64,000 bases of DNA from Acanthochromis polyacanthus (taxonomy: Eukaryota; Chordata; Actinopteri; Pomacentridae), in NCBI RefSeq assembly GCF_021347895.1, contig NC_067117.1, positions 547,242 to 611,241 of the forward strand, written 5' to 3'. The notes beneath the pieces were generated by a model that saw only the letters and a list, made by a program, of their open reading frames with translations, was not told the origin of the DNA and made no database searches. Of this stretch, positions 13,181-26,451 are shown piece by piece. Numbering within the stretch: the first letter of the stretch is position 1; each line of letters opens with the position of its first letter. The translations under genes were made by a program, and so were the position numbers.

Positions 13181-13924
13181 CAGAAGTTCCACTGTGAATC
13201 TGTGTTTATATATGTAAGTGTTCTCAGCTGGTTAACAGAACCGTGGTTCTCTGAGTCAGTCTGATGGTTTACAGAAAGACTAAGCCTCAGAACTGATTTC
13301 TATAAGTTTAATAGTGTTTTTATACGTTTATCTGACCTTTATTTTAGCAGGTAAAATGTCTGAGAACCAGTTTTCATGTGCAGTAGTAATAATAGTATCT
13401 GGATATGAATAAATCAGTTATTTTTAATTATTCAGGTTGAACTACACATTCAAAATAATTACAACCAAATAATAAACACTAGATTTCACTCTCCACATTA
13501 ATAATACGGAATATTTATCTTCCAGACTGAAAGAAATGACAGTAACACATTCATCAGGACAGAATAATTGATCTAAAGGACTTCAGTCAGACACAGATTA
13601 AACCTGAGAAGTCAGACTTTCTTCAGGTTAAAGGCAGACTTGCTGACGGGTTGGGTTTGGTGCTCCTACATGGTGTGATTGATGCTAGAACCTCCTCTGG
13701 TCCCAGATCAGCAGGATGGTTAAATATCTGACACCCAAAACAACAAGAACCTTCCAGGTAGAACCTGCTCTGACTGGGTCACTGTGTTCTGGAGCTGCTG
13801 CAGATGATGGAAAATACCAAAAGTGTGAATCCGCTTTGATAGAAACGGTCTGAATCGTTCCGCAGCAGATCTTCACCGTCACAAACCGTTACAATCAATG
13901 AGTTGGTGCAGTTCCTCCGGAGGC

Positions 13925-14094
13925 CTGAGGGGGCAGCAGCGCGGCGCGGCGCGGCGCTCTGTCTGAACAGCAGCAGGAGAAGAAGAGCAGCTGCTTTTGT
14001 TGCTGTTAGCTGTATCCGCCTGTAGACTAGTTAGCTTCGTCGCACCGGACCGGACCTGATCAGAACCGTTTGGACCGGATCAGACTGTTTCACT
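13925..14094 (+). promoter_or_regulatory. Probable DNTTIP1 promoter and 5' UTR
   Basis: Local rise in GC and CpG (GCGGCGCGGCGCGGCGCTCT near 13,938) directly before the DNTTIP1 start codon. No clear TATA box is seen. Confidence 0.5.
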
Positions 14095-17000
14095 ATGGGA
14101 GCCCACCGCAGTGAGGGAGGACGGGACTGGCTGGAGCAGGACGGACCAGAACCACCGGAGCACAGCCCGGTGAGGAGCTAACGGCGGCTAACGAGTTAGC
14201 TTCCCCTATATTATATTATATTATATTATATTATATTATATTATATTATATTATATTATATTATATTATATTATATTAATCTGAGCTACAGGATTCCAAA
14301 ACAAACGCCGTGAAACAGAATTAGAGCAGTGATGAAGCTGCTTTTATGGAATCGATCATCAGGAAATGATCATTTTCAGTTATCAATTAAACCGTCCAGG
14401 TGTTCTCACCTGTTCAACACCTTTAAATGACCAGTTTGAATCTAGAACGCAGTTTTTCTCCTGCTCAAGACACCATAAAACCATCAGTATAATATAATTT
14501 ATAGAAGGATAATTATTATTTATTAATAAATATGACATTACAGACTCTGAGCACAGACGTAAAGTTCTGTGTGACGGATCTCAGAAGAACCATCTGAAAC
14601 CAAACCTGGAGATCCTGGAAGTTCAGACCTCAGATCAGTTTAACTGCTGTTAAATGCTGATCGATAATAAGTCCGGTAAAAGATCAGTAAGTCCAGTAAC
14701 GGACCAGTTGGTTCAATAACGGATCAATAATGCTGATCGATACCTCTGTCTGTCTGTAGAAGCCGTGGAACCTGATGATCAAACACCGACAGATTCACAG
14801 ACGGGGACGACGTTCACACATGACAGTCAGGTCAGTATTGGGTTCTATTGGGTTCTATCAGGTTCTGTTGGGTTCTACCGGGTTTTATCGGGCTCTATCA
14901 GGTTCTGTCGGGTTCGATCAGGTTTGATCAGGTTCTTCTGGGTTCTGTCAGGTTCTACCGGGTTCAATCAGGTTCTTCCGGGTTCTATCGGGCTCTATCA
15001 GGTTCTGTCGGGTTCTGTCAGGTTCTACTGGGTTCCACTAGATTCCACAGGGTTCTATCAGGTTCTCAGAGTTCTGATTAGTACTACTGGAGTCCAGCCT
15101 GGTTTATCCTGAAGCTGATGATAATGCAGGAAGAGCCAATCAGAGCAGGACTTGTTGATGATGTAATTGATTTTTATTCAGTAGGAATTTTATTAACATG
15201 AAATTTCAATACAACAGAAACGCAGCTCAGTGCTGAGAACATTATCACACCTGTACCTGTTCATCATGTCACACCTGTACCTGTTCATCATGTCACACCT
15301 GTACCTGTTCATCATGTCACACCTGTACCTGTTCATCATGTCACACCTGTACCTGTTCATCATGTCACACCTGTACCTGTTCATCATGTCACACCTGTAC
15401 CTGTTTATCATGTCACACCTGTACCTGTTCATCATGTCACACCTGTACCTGTTCATCATGTCATACCTGTACCTGTTCATCATGTCACACCTGTACCTGT
15501 TCATCATGTCACACCTGTACCTGTTCATCATGTCACACCTGTACCTGTTTGTCATGTCACACCTGTACCTGTTTATCATGTCATACCTGTACCTGTTTAT
15601 CATGTCATACCTGTACCTGTGAAGGTGAACAGACTCTCTTAATATCTTTATTTTTAGCTCTGTTGTTCAGTATATCCTGTATTGCCTCACCTGTACCTGT
15701 AAATCCCCCAGTGAGGATCAAAAACGTTTCTTTAACCTGTTATGAGGCCCTCAGGTGCTGGTCTCAGGTGAATGATGGTGTTCTTACTTGTGTGCAGCTA
15801 CACGGATCCTCAGGTGTCCATGGACCTGCTGAGGGCGGTGCTTCAGCCGAACTTCAACAACGACATCATGGCCGTGTTCAGGAAGTACCACAAGGTCAGA
15901 CAGCACACTGGACAGGTGTGGACAGGTGTGGACAGGTGTGATCAGCTTGTGTGTTTGTGTTGCAGTTCTTTGAGAAAGCGGCTGAGAACGTGAAGGAGAA
16001 CGTTGGAGAGGACATTCAGACCGATCAGCTGATCAGAGAGGCCTGCAGGAACGTTCTGGAACATGTGAGATCTCTTCCTGTTGTTAGACCACTGCTCATG
16101 TGACCGTCTGTACTCACCTATGTGGTAACCATGGTATCCTGTGATGTCATCACCAGGCCAAGCAGCTTTTTCCAGAAGGGGAGGCGAAGAGGGCTGGGCC
16201 AGAGGTCACCATCAAGGTAGGAGCTCTCACACTGACCAATCAGAACAGAGGAGACACCTGGATCTCACCTGGTTCTGTGTTCTGTCAGAGGCCCAGAGTT
16301 GCTGATGAAGACTGCGGTCATAGAGGATCTCCCCTCCCAAAGAAGGTACTGAGACATCTGAGCTGACAGGTGGTGGTGACAGGTGGAGGTAACGATTGAA
16401 GATGATGGTATTGATCCAGTGATTCTGATCATTTTCTCTCAGCAGAGGAAAAGTCGTCCAGGTGCCGTCGTCTCTTCTGATAGGACGCTGAGCTTCTCCT
16501 CTCAGTGAGTACCTGACAGGTGATGACATCATCAGTGTCCAGGTCGAACATCACACCTCATGACTGTGTTTCTGTCCTCAGAGTGAAGCCCAAGTCTGAT
16601 CCAATCAAGAAGGAGGGGCCAAAGGTGAGTCTGTTATAGGAGGACTTTACACTGACAGGTGTTACCTACCTGAAACTGCTGATGGGGGCGCTGTTGTAGT
16701 TCACACTGTGACCTGATGGGGGCGCTGTGTTTGTGTTTCAGTGGGATCCGTCCAGATTGAGTGACAGCAGCACGTTTGTTCTGGGCTCCAGAGCCAACAA
16801 GTAAGTCAGCAACATATGAACAACACGTAAATATCATGTAAACAACATGTAAGCAACACGTAAACAGCATTTAAACAACATGTAAAAATGTAAACTCGTA
16901 AACAACACATAAACAACATATAAACAACACAAACATGTACACAACATGTAAACAACATAAAAATGTAAACAACACGTAAGCACCATGTGAACAACACAAA

Positions 17001-20000
17001 AATGTAAACAACATAAAAATGTAAACATCTAAACACAAAAATGTAAACATGTACACAACACGTAAACAACACAAAAAATGTAAACAATGTAAATATGTAA
17101 ACAACACGTAAACAACATGTAAATGACACAAAATGTAAACAAGTAAAAAACATGTAAACAACACAAATACATAAACAACATGTAAACAACATAAACATGT
17201 AAACAGCATTTAAACAACATGAAAACAACATGTAAACAACACATAAGCAACATATAAACAACATGTAAACAACACTTAAAAAGCATGTAAACAACAAAAA
17301 TACATAAACATGTAAACAACATATAAACATGTAAACAGCATTTAAACAACATAAAAACATGTAGACAAGATGTAAAAATGTAAACAACACACAAACATTA
17401 TATACACTCTGTGAACAACAACAAAACATGTGAACATGCTAAAGTGTCTATAAGGTGTAATTATGTTATAAACTTGGACATAATACAAATAGTGTGTAAA
17501 CAAAATGGAAATATGGTGTAAACAGCATGACCAGTGATCATATGATGCTGTGATGTCACTGCAGGGCGCTGGGGATGGGCGGGACCAGAGGACGGATCTA
17601 CATCAAACACGCTGACTTGTTTAAGGTAAACCTCCTCCTTAACCCCTCCCACTGACAGGTAACAAGAAACAGACCGATGCACCTGAATGTCTGCTGCACT
17701 AAACAACTTCCTCTGTGTGTGTGTGTCAGTATGCAGCAGATGCGAAGGACAAGCAGTGGTTGGCTGAGAGACACCACATGCGGGCGACAGGAGGGAAGAT
17801 GGTGAGTTTAACACCCATCCGCTGTTTCCATAGTAACACTGCAGGTCAGACATGTGACCAGGAAGTCCCATAGAAATGGGAAGTCCTGCTGTACTGGTCC
17901 TTCTGACCCACAATCCTTTGCAGCAGAGATTTAGATGTAACGTTCTGATCAAGTGTTCTGTTTGGAACAGTTCAGATGAAAGGAAAAGAAAAATGCTGCG
18001 ATCTAGAACAGAGAGCTTCAGTTAGAAATCTGCATGGTAGAACCAATGTGGTAGAACCGTCGTGTAACACTTTAGAACCAACGTGGTAGAACCGTCATGT
18101 TACACTTTAGAACCAACATGGTAGAACTGTTGTGTAACACTTTAGAACCAACGTGGTAGAACCGTCATGTTACACTTTAGAACCAACGTGGTAGAACCGT
18201 CATGTTACACTTTAGAACCAACGTGGTAGAACCGTCATGTTACACTTTAGAACCAACATGGTAGAACCGTCGTGTAAGACTTTAGAACCAACGTGGTAGA
18301 ACCGTCATGTAACACTTTAGAACCAACGTGGTAGAACCGTCGTGTAACACTTTAGAACCAACGTGGTAGAACCGTCATGTAACACTTTAGAACCAACGTG
18401 GTAGGACCGTCATGTTACATTTTAGAACCAACGTGGTAGAACCGTCGTGCTACACTTTAGAACCAACATGGTAGAACCGTCATGTAACACTTTAGAACCA
18501 ACGTGGTAGAACCGTCATGTTACACTTTAGAACCAACGTGGTAGAACCGTCGTGCTACACTTTAGAACCAACATGGTAGAACCGTCATGCTACACTTTAG
18601 AACCAACGTGGTAGAACCGTCATGTTACACTTTAGAACCAACGTGGTAGAACCGTCGTGTAACACTTTAGAACCAACGTGGTAGAACCGTCGTGCTACAC
18701 TTTAGAACCAACGTGGTAGAACCGTCGTGTAACACTTTAGAACCAACGTGGTAGAACCGTCGTGTTACTTTAGAACCAACGTGGTAGAACCGTCGTGCTA
18801 CACTTTAGAACCAACGTGGTAGAACCGTCGTGTTACACTTTAGAACCAACGTGGTAGAACCGTCGTGCTACACTTTAGAACCAACGTGGTAGAACCGTCG
18901 TGTTACTTTAGAACCAACGTGGTAGAACCGTCGTGCTACACTTTAGAACCAACGTGGTAGAACCGTCGTGTTACACTTTAGAACCAACGTGGTAGAACCG
19001 TCGTGATACACTTTAGAACCAACGTGGTAGAACCGTCGTGTTACACTTTAGAACCAACGTGGTAGAACCGTCGTGCTACACTTTAGAACCAACGTGGTAG
19101 AACCGTCGTGCTACACTTTAGAACCAACGTGGTAGAACCGTCGTGTAACACTTTAGAACCAACGTGGTAGAACCGTCGTGCTACACTTTAGAACCAACGT
19201 GGTAGAACCGTCGTGATACACTTTAGAACCAACGTGGTAGAACCGTCGTGCTACACTTTAGAACCAACGTGGTAGAACCGTCGTGCTACACTTTAGAACC
19301 AACGTGGTAGAACCGTCGTGTTACACTTTAGAACCAACGTGGTAGAACCGTCATGTAACACTTTAGAACCATCGTGGTAGAACCGTCGTGCTACACTTTA
19401 GAACCATCGTGGTAGAACCGTCGTGCTACACTTTAGAACCAACGTGGTAGAACCGTCGAGCTACACTTTAGAACCAACGTGGTAGAACCGTCGCGGTACA
19501 CTTTAGAACCAACGTGGTAGAACCGTCGTGGTACACTTTAGAACCAACATGGTAGAACCGTCGTGTAACACTTTAGAACCAACGTGGTAGAACCGTCATG
19601 TTACACTTTAGAACCAACATGGTAGAACCGTCGTGTAACACTTTAGAACCAACGTGGTAGAACCGTCATGTTACACTTTAGAACCAACATGGTAGAACCG
19701 GCGTGTAACACTTTAGAACCAACGTGGTAGAACCGTCATGTTACACTTTAGAACTAACATGGTAGAACCGTCATGTTACACTTTAGAACCAACATGATAG
19801 AACCGTCGTGTAAGACTTTAGAACCAACGTGGTAGAACCGTCGTGTAACACTTTAGAACCAACGTGGTAGAACCGTCATGTTACACTTTAGAACCAACAT
19901 GGTAGAACTGTTGTGTAACACTTTAGAACCAACGTGGTAGAACCGTCATGTTACACTTTAGAACCAACGTGGTAGAACCGTCCTGTTACACTTTAGAACC

Positions 20001-22626
20001 AACATGGTAGAACCGTCGTGTAAGACTTTAGAACCAACGTGGTAGAACCGTCGTGTAACACTTTAGAACCAACGTGGTAGAACCGTCGTGTAACACTTTA
20101 GAACCAACGTGGTAGAACCGTCATGTAACACTTTAGAACCAACGTGGTAGGACCGTCATGTTACACTTTAGAACCAACGTGGTAGAACCGTCGTGCTACA
20201 CTTTAGAACCAACATGGTAGAACCGTCATGTAACACTTTAGAACCAACGTGGTAGAACCGTCATGTTACACTTTAGAACCAACGTGGTAGAACCGTCGTG
20301 CTACACTTTAGAACCAACGTGGTAGAACCGTCGTGTTACTTTAGAACCAACGTGGTAGAACCGTCGTGCTACACTTTAGAACCAACGTGGTAGAACCGTC
20401 GTGTTACACTTTAGAACCAACATGGTAGAACCGTCGTGATACACTTTAGAACCAACGTGGTAGAACCGTCGTGTTACACTTTAGAACCAACGTGGTAGAA
20501 CCGTCGTGCTACACTTTAGAACCAACGTGGTAGAACCGTCGTGTAACACTTTAGAACCAACGTGGTAGAACCGTCGTGATGCACTTTAGAACCAACGTGG
20601 TAGAACCGTCGTGTTACACTTTAGAACCAACGTGGTAGAACCGTCGTGTAACACTTTAGAACCAACGTGGTAGAACCGTCGTGCTACACTTTAGAACCAA
20701 CGTGGTAGAACCGTCGTGTAACACTTTAGAACCAACGTGGTAGAACCGTCGTGTTACTTTAGAACCAACGTGGTAGAACCGTCGTGCTACACTTTAGAAC
20801 CAACGTGGTAGAACCGTCGTGTTACACTTTAGAACCAACGTGGTAGAACCGTCGTGCTACACTTTAGAACCAACGTGGTAGAACCGTCGTGTTACTTTAG
20901 AACCAACGTGGTAGAACCGTCGTGCTACACTTTAGAACCAACGTGGTAGAACCGTCGTGTTACACTTTAGAACCAACGTGGTAGAACCGTCGTGATACAC
21001 TTTAGAACCAACGTGGTAGAACCGTCGTGTTACACTTTAGAACCAACGTGGTAGAACCGTCGTGCTACACTTTAGAACCAACGTGGTAGAACCGTCGTGT
21101 AACACTTTAGAACCAACGTGGTAGAACCGTCGTGCTACACTTTAGAACCAACGTGGTAGAACCGTCGTGTTACTTTAGAACCAACGTGGTAGAACCGTCG
21201 TGCTACACTTTAGAACCAACGTGGTAGAACCGTCGTGTTACACTTTAGAACCAACGTGGTAGAACCGTCGTGTTACACTTTAGAACCAACGTGGTAGAAC
21301 CGTCGTGTAACACTTTAGAACCAACGTGGTAGAACAGTCGTGTTACTTTAGAACCAACGTGGTAGAACCGTCGTGTAACACTTTAGAACCAACGTGGTAG
21401 AACCGTCGTGTTACACTTTAGAACCAACGTGGTAGAACCGTCGTGTAACACTTTAGAACCAACGTGGTAGAACCGTCGTGCTACACTTTAGAACCAACAT
21501 GGTAGAACCGTCGTGTTACACTTTAGAACCAACGTGGTAGAACCGTCGTGTTACACTTTAGAACCAACGTGGTAGAACCGTCGTGTAACACTTTAGAACC
21601 AACGTGGTAGAACCGTCGTGCTACACTTTAGAACCAACGTGGTAGAACCGTCGTGCTACACTTTAGAACCAACGTGGTAGAACCGTCGTGTAACACTTTA
21701 GAACCAACGTGGTAGAACCGTTGTGTTACTTTAGAACCAACGTGGTAGAACCGTCGTGCTACACTTTAGAACCAACGTGGTAGAACCGTCGTGTTACACT
21801 TTAGAACCAACGTGGTAGAACCGTCGTGTTACACTTTAGAACCAACGTGGTAGAACCGTCGTGTAACACTTTAGAACCAACGTGGTAGAACAGTCGTGTT
21901 ACTTTAGAACCAACGTGGTAGAACCGTCGTGTAACACTTTAGAACCAACGTGGTAGAACCGTCGTGTTACACTTTAGAACCAACGTGGTAGAACCGTCGT
22001 GTAACACTTTAGAACCAACGTGGTAGAACCGTCATGTTACACTTTAGAACCAACATGGTAGAACCGTCGTGTTACACTTTAGAACCAACGTGGTAGAACC
22101 GTCGTGTTACACTTTAGAACCAACGTGGTAGAACCGTCGTGATACACTTTAGAACCAACGTGGTAGAACCGTCGTGTAACACTTTAGAACCAACGTGGTA
22201 GAACGTCATGTTTTGTGAAGCGGCCAGCTGTTCTGAGGAACTGACCGGTGGTTCTGGGGTTCTGTCTTCAGGCCTACCTGCTGATAGAGGAGGACATCCA
22301 GGATCTGTCCCGCAGCGACGAGTACAGGTAAGTCTGACATCATTGGAGAATACCTGTACAGGTCACAAGCCCCGCCCATTTCTGGTTTGTTGACATGTTA
22401 TCGATCAGTTATTGGCTGCTGTAACCCTTTGATTATCTGTGTTGTACAGTTAGCAGGCTGACCCTGACGTGGCTGGAATGGTGGTTGCCATGGTAACGTG
22501 TGTGTGTGTGTGTGCAGGGACTGTCCAGATGTCAGGATGGACGAGCTGAAGCCGTTCTCTGTTCCTCTGTGGATGGTGGAGAAGATGCAGCGAGCCATGG
22601 AGGCCCAGAGAGACTCGGAGCCCTGA
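14095..22626 (+). CDS. dnttip1: DNTTIP1, scaffold subunit of the MiDAC histone deacetylase complex
   Basis: In vertebrates this protein dimerises and carries HDAC1/2 and MIDEAS in the nuclear MiDAC complex; its C-terminal SKI/SNO/DAC-like fold binds DNA. Exons that I read: 14095-14169, 14760-14830, 15798-15894, 15966-16064, 16157-16216, 16289-16345, 16446-16504, 16582-16624, 16742-16800, 17565-17625, 17730-17801, 22272-22327, 22518-22626. They total 918 nt, 305 aa, all in frame (human 329 aa). Family signatures are NLMIKHRQ and RRGRRSHMT near the N-terminus, a basic HRGSPLPKKRKSR stretch that looks like a nuclear signal, and the conserved GMGGTRGRIYIKHADLFKYA and RATGGKMAYLLIEEDI segments. 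The start at 14095 is the only ATG that reads into the conserved frame. The introns hold four tandem arrays, one of 4.2 kb. Exon 7 has a tandem NAGNAG acceptor at 16440-16445. Confidence 0.95.
14205..14278 (+). repeat. (TTATA)n microsatellite
   Basis: Pentanucleotide run of about 14 copies in DNTTIP1 intron 1, shortly after the donor at 14170. Confidence 0.97.
14836..15075 (+). repeat. Short degenerate repeat of GGTTCTATC(A/G)G type
   Basis: About twenty imperfect 12-13 bp units of GGTTCT(A/G)TC beginning within ten bases of the DNTTIP1 donor at 14831. Confidence 0.9.
15245..15625 (+). repeat. 24-bp minisatellite in DNTTIP1 intron 2
   Basis: About 16 copies of a 24-bp unit built around CACACCTGTACCTGTTCATC. 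Variation is limited to a few C/T changes, so the array looks young. It yields long meaningless open frames on both strands because 24 is a multiple of three. Confidence 0.97.
16805..17430 (+). repeat. Irregular AACAACATGTAAAC repeat at a DNTTIP1 donor
   Basis: Irregular repeat of AACAACA(C/T)GTAAAC and shorter forms. It starts right at the exon end (AACAA|gtaagt, donor at 16801) and each unit contains a GTAAAC or GTAAGC that resembles that donor. Confidence 0.9.
18005..22205 (+). repeat. 35-bp minisatellite, about 120 copies, with higher-order structure
   Basis: Unit of 35 bp combining CACTTTAGAACCAACGTGG and TAGAACCGTCGTG plus a variable TTA, CTA, TAA or ATA block. Some units are 33 bp, having lost two bases (TGTTACTTTAG). 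Runs of variants recur in the same order at offsets near 2.0 kb and 0.55 kb. It lies in the DNTTIP1 intron 17802-22271 and codes for nothing. Confidence 0.98.
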
Positions 22627-22704
22627 GACGGTCACCAGCCAATCACAGAGCACACATTGATCTGATTGGCTCATATCAGTTTTTATTTTCATGCTGTTTT
22701 TTTT

Positions 22705-22710
22705 AATAAA
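22705..22710 (+). promoter_or_regulatory. DNTTIP1 polyadenylation signal AATAAA
   Basis: AATAAA about 80 bases after the DNTTIP1 stop. Confidence 0.8.
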
Positions 22711-22848
22711 ACCTGTGAATCAAAGATGTTTCAGCTTCTGTTCATCAGCCGGTTAACATGTAAATATGAACATGTATGTAGATTCAGATCTATGACAGTT
22801 CATTGATCAGCTCTGTGATTGGTTTAACCTCAAACTGTGACATCACTC

Positions 22849-22854
22849 TTTATT
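22849..22854 (-). promoter_or_regulatory. POLR2J polyadenylation signal AATAAA (minus strand)
   Basis: TTTATT on the plus strand reads AATAAA on the minus strand, about 90 bases past the POLR2J stop. The two convergent genes end within about 150 bases of each other. Confidence 0.75.
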
Positions 22855-22942
22855 TAGAAAATTAAAAAATAAACAAACAGCGACATCACAGACTATTTTT
22901 AGAAAAGTAAACAATCAACAGTAACATCGTGAGGGGGCGTGG

Positions 22943-23999
<1,057 letters not shown>

Positions 24000-24128
24000 C
24001 TTCCCGGACTGAGACCAGCGGAGCCGCCGCTGCTTCTGCGGTCATTAGCGGTTCTTTAAGCGGCCTGAAGGAGCAGCGGCGCCACCTGCCGGACTGAGCG
24101 GAAACGGGAGAGGAATCAGCAGAGAACC
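24000..24128 (-). promoter_or_regulatory. POLR2J 5' UTR and promoter region
   Basis: Short GC-rich region upstream of the POLR2J start. It is cut off by an L2-like LINE fragment that begins at about 24,129, so the promoter-proximal space is very small. Confidence 0.45.
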
Positions 24129-25692
24129 GACAATTCTACAATTCTACAATTCTACAGTTTCATTTAGCAGACGCTTTTGTCCAAAGCGACGTACAACACA
24201 AGCAAGAATTCAGACATAAGGAAAAACCTGTAGTAAGTGCAAAAAGTGCTTCAAGTGCGATTGGTCAAAGGTGTTGCCATCAAGTTGCAGAAGAAGTGCC
24301 AACCCCCCCCCCCCCCCCCCCCCCTTTTTTTTTTTAAATCTTTGTCAGCGCTAAATAAATGTTGGGTTTTGGACCACCTGACTTATTCTACCCCTAAGGT
24401 GGAGTCAGATTAAGTGCCTAGGTGTTCTCTGAACAATTGAGTCTGCAATTGTCTTTTAAAAGTAGAAAGGGACTCAGCAGAACGCACAGAGTTTGGTAGT
24501 TTGTTCCACCATTTGGGAACAACAGAGGAGAAGAGTCTGGTTAGAGATTTGGAGCCGTGCTGGGCTGGAAGCACCAGGCGTCTCTTACATGCAGAGCGAA
24601 GTGGGCGTGAAGGGGAGTAGACCTGGATCAGGGAATCCAGGTAGGCTGGGGCCGTTCTTGTAAATGTTTTGTAAGCCAGGAGGAGAGTTTTGAATTTGAT
24701 TCTGGCTGCAACTGGAAGCCAGTGAAGGGAGATGAACAGGGGAGTGACATAAGCTCATTTGGGCTGGTTGAAGACCAGACGTGCTGCTGCATTCTGGATC
24801 ATCTGTAGAGGTTTGACTGTACATGCAGGGAGACCTGCCAGAAGAGAGTTGCAGTAGTCAATGCGTGACATCACAAGAGCCTGAACCAGAAGTTGTGTGG
24901 CCTGTTGGGTCAGGAAGGATCTGATCTTCCTGATGTTGTAGAGGGCATAACGACAAGATCGACAAACTGAGGCCACGTGAACCTTAAAGGTCAGCTGGTC
25001 ATCAATCATGACACCCAGGTTTCTGGCTGAGTTTGTGGGCACAAGTAGGCTCGAGTGAAGTTGGACACTGATCTGAGGCTGAACAGATGGACAAGCTGGA
25101 AAGACCATGAGTTCAGTCTTAGGCAGATTCAGCTGAAGGTGCCGTTCCTTCATCCATGTGGAGATATCAGCCAGACATGCTGATATCCGAGCTGAAACTG
25201 TTGTGTCGTCAGGTGGAAAAGAGAGGAAAAGCTGAGTGTCGTCAGCCTAGCAGTGGTAGGAGAAGCCATGGGAGCGGATCACTGCACCAAGTGAGGTGGT
25301 GTACAGAGAGAAGAGTAAGGGACCAAGCACTGACCCCTGAGGAACCCCGGTTGATAGGTCGTGTGACCTTGACACCTCCCCTCGCCATGTTACTCTGAAG
25401 GATCTGCCTGTGAGGTAGGACTTGAACCACAACAGGACAGAACCTGAGATGCCGAGCTCAGAGAGTGTGGAGAGGAGGATTTGATGGTTCACGGTGTCAA
25501 AGGCAGCAGATAAGTCCAGCAGCAGTAGGACAGAGGACTGACCAGCAGCTCTCACCAGCCGCAGAGATTCTGTGACTGATTGGAGTGCAGTCTCAGTGGA
25601 GTGGTCGCACCTGAAGCCTGACTGAAAAGGGTCAAGTTGGAAACACGATAGAACCAGCTGAATGTGTTGATCCAGCGAATCAGCCTTTAAGG
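24129..25692 (-). mobile_element. 5'-truncated L2-like LINE, reverse-transcriptase fragment (copy 1)
   Basis: Read on the minus strand, 25690-25250 encodes an RT core: [36 protein letters not shown] and [19 protein letters not shown]. 25150-24750 encodes the thumb region ([43 protein letters not shown]). The catalytic YADD region is disrupted. The 3' end at 24129 has an ATTCTACA repeat tail and the CATTTAGCAGACGCTTTTGT segment. A poly-C/poly-T run occurs at about 24,305-24,336. The element is inactive. L2-clade assignment is from family knowledge. Confidence 0.85.
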
Positions 25693-26450
25693 AGCACAAT
25701 AATGTGACAACAGAAGCTGATTAAACTAAAGAATGTACTTGTTAGCCTGAGATTAGCAATAAACCTGTTCATCTATTTGAATTGTGATTTTATGTTGATT
25801 CTTAATTTGCTCCCAGAACTGTTTAACGGCCATAAGAAGGATGCTGAATGTGAGATTTACTGAATTTATCGTCTATAAAAAATAGATAGCATAAAAATAG
25901 TTGGATTTATTTTACTGGATTATTTATTTATTCCTAAAATAAGTAGCAGCATGTGATCCAATCCTATGATTATAATTAAGCAGACTCTTGAATAATAATC
26001 CTTCATCTGAGCAGCTGATTTACAACTTGAAAGGAACACCGATAAAAAATAATAACTACATTTCAGTGTGCAGGATTTTATTTTTTCAGTTTTCCTTCCT
26101 GACTTTGGCTCCAGCAGCTGCTCTGATTACAGTCTGTACTTTATTTCAAACTTCTCCCTCTGGTTCAGGACCACAACTGTTAGAAAGTTTAGTCTTCTGT
26201 GTGATATCACAGTCTGTCTGTTCTGATCTTCATTTTTTAGGCTGAGGGTTGAATACATTTATTTTAATTATTACTTGTGTCTTAAAACAGTGAATATATT
26301 TATGTATTAATACAGTGAAAATTTTTTATTTATTAATAACTGGTGACACTCTCTTAGGGGTAATCTTCGTACACATGACTCCAAAGTCAGCTGACTTCAC
26401 CGATAACCATCAACCATAAACATTTACATATGTATATGTTTATGCCATCA
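25693..26450. other. Intergenic AT-rich sequence, nothing recognised
   Basis: No coding exon or tandem array is seen. It may contain old repeat remnants that cannot be classified by eye. Confidence 0.5.
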
Positions 26451-26451
26451 A

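Noticed and set aside
15193..15622. Open frames of MMNRYRCD and MSHLYLFI repeats on both strands
   Set aside because: They arise from the 24-bp array in DNTTIP1 intron 2, which preserves all frames.
16806..17429. 207-codon minus-strand frame rich in Cys, Phe and Val
   Set aside because: It is the complement of the AACAACATGTAAAC repeat in a DNTTIP1 intron and lies antisense to exons on both sides.
18005..22205. CRISPR-like regular array
   Set aside because: Units are contiguous 35-mers without unique spacers, in the intron of an animal gene; this is a minisatellite.
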